DNA from: Pseudomonas synxantha
Lineage (GTDB): Bacteria > Pseudomonadota > Gammaproteobacteria > Pseudomonadales > Pseudomonadaceae
Reading direction: 5' to 3'
Length of the DNA: 64,000 bases
NCBI RefSeq assembly: GCF_900105675.1
Contig: NZ_LT629786.1
Coordinates: forward strand, 868,001 to 932,000
Shown here: positions 63,846-64,000 of the stretch, in pieces
Layout: every line of letters begins with the position of its first letter
Position numbering within the stretch: position 1 is the stretch's first letter
Position numbers and translations under genes: made by a program
The notes under the pieces: model-generated
Database searches by the model: none
What the model was told of the DNA's origin: nothing
Seen by the model: only the letters and a program-made list of their open reading frames with translations

Positions 63846-64000
63846 ATGCGCCCAGTTGAACCGGTCACAGGCTTGATTCTTTCTGGCGGCGGGGCGCGAG
63901 CGGCGTATCAGGTGGGAGTATTGGCGGCGATTGCCGAGCTGCTGCCGCCAGGGGCGCCGAATCCTTTTCCGGTGATTGTCGGCACGTCGGCCGGTGCGAT
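63846..64000 (+). CDS. Patatin-like phospholipase (5' part, cut by window end)
   Basis: The first 51 codons of a patatin-family protein begin at ATG 63846, seven bases after GGAG and 30 bases after htrB. The oxyanion-hole motif LSGGGARAAYQVGVL and the nucleophile elbow VGTSAGA (Gly-x-Ser-x-Gly) are both visible. The frame continues beyond the window. Probably co-transcribed with htrB, as in P. aeruginosa (PA3241). Confidence 0.85.
   Translation, partial: MRPVEPVTGLILSGGGARAAYQVGVLAAIAELLPPGAPNPFPVIVGTSAGA

Overview
The window is chromosomal DNA from a fluorescent Pseudomonas, most likely of the P. fluorescens group. The evidence is GC-rich coding, a P. aeruginosa-like flagellar/chemotaxis gene order (flhA to cheW), pyoverdine genes (pvdS, pvdG, pvdL, pvdH, mbtH-like), and many REP/REPIN repeats built on a GTGGGAGGGGGCTTGC-type arm. 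Coding is dense. I saw no tRNA, rRNA, CRISPR array, IS transposase or prophage module.

Layout. (1) 1-13300, plus strand: end of flhA, then flhF, fleN, fliA, and the chemotaxis/motor run cheY-cheZ-cheA-cheB-motC-motD-parC-parP-cheW and a DUF2802 protein. FlhF/FleN set flagellar place and number, FliA is sigma-28, MotCD is a second stator pair, and ParC/ParP anchor chemosensory arrays at the pole. (2) 13301-20340: a split repeat element, a YegS-type lipid kinase, a NarL-type two-component pair, an HPt-like protein lacking the phospho-His motif, cheV behind a sigma-28 promoter, a MOSC protein, PpnP and a DEDDh exonuclease. (3) 20416-29411: the acyclic terpene (citronellol/geraniol) cluster atuABCDEF on the minus strand, with divergent atuR and two 16-bp operator-like palindromes. 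(4) 29505-32081: a periplasmic solute-binding protein, a REPIN, pvdS with a Fur box, and pvdG.

(5) 32148-45044: pvdL, a 4298-residue NRPS (acyl-AMP ligase-T-C-A-T-C-A-T-E-C-A-T) expected to start pyoverdine as acyl-Glu-D-Tyr-Dab. (6) 45045-46135: 1.1 kb without genes, holding two inverted copies of a modular repeat around a REPIN. (7) 46136-51637: the dsbG / TlpA-like / dsbD operon and a divergent two-component pair matching P. aeruginosa PA2476-PA2480 (DsbRS), with a TTA-N8-TTAA site between them. (8) 51762-54494: a periplasmic AmpDh3-type amidase, then pvdH behind an exact PvdS box, and an MbtH-like gene. PvdH makes the diaminobutyrate that the last PvdL module loads. (9) 54564-64000: M20 amidohydrolase, YbiO-like MscS channel, a 58-residue membrane protein, ApeB, RluA-family pseudouridine synthase, minE-minD-minC, HtrB/LpxL acyltransferase and the start of a patatin-like phospholipase.

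Most of the window is conserved Pseudomonas core. The points most worth a second look are four CheZ-tail-like motifs in the CheA linker, the modular inverted repeats, the HPt-like protein beside cheV, the separation of pvdL from pvdH by the dsb block, and the regulatory sites (PvdS, Fur, AtuR, DsbR, sigma-28) readable by eye.
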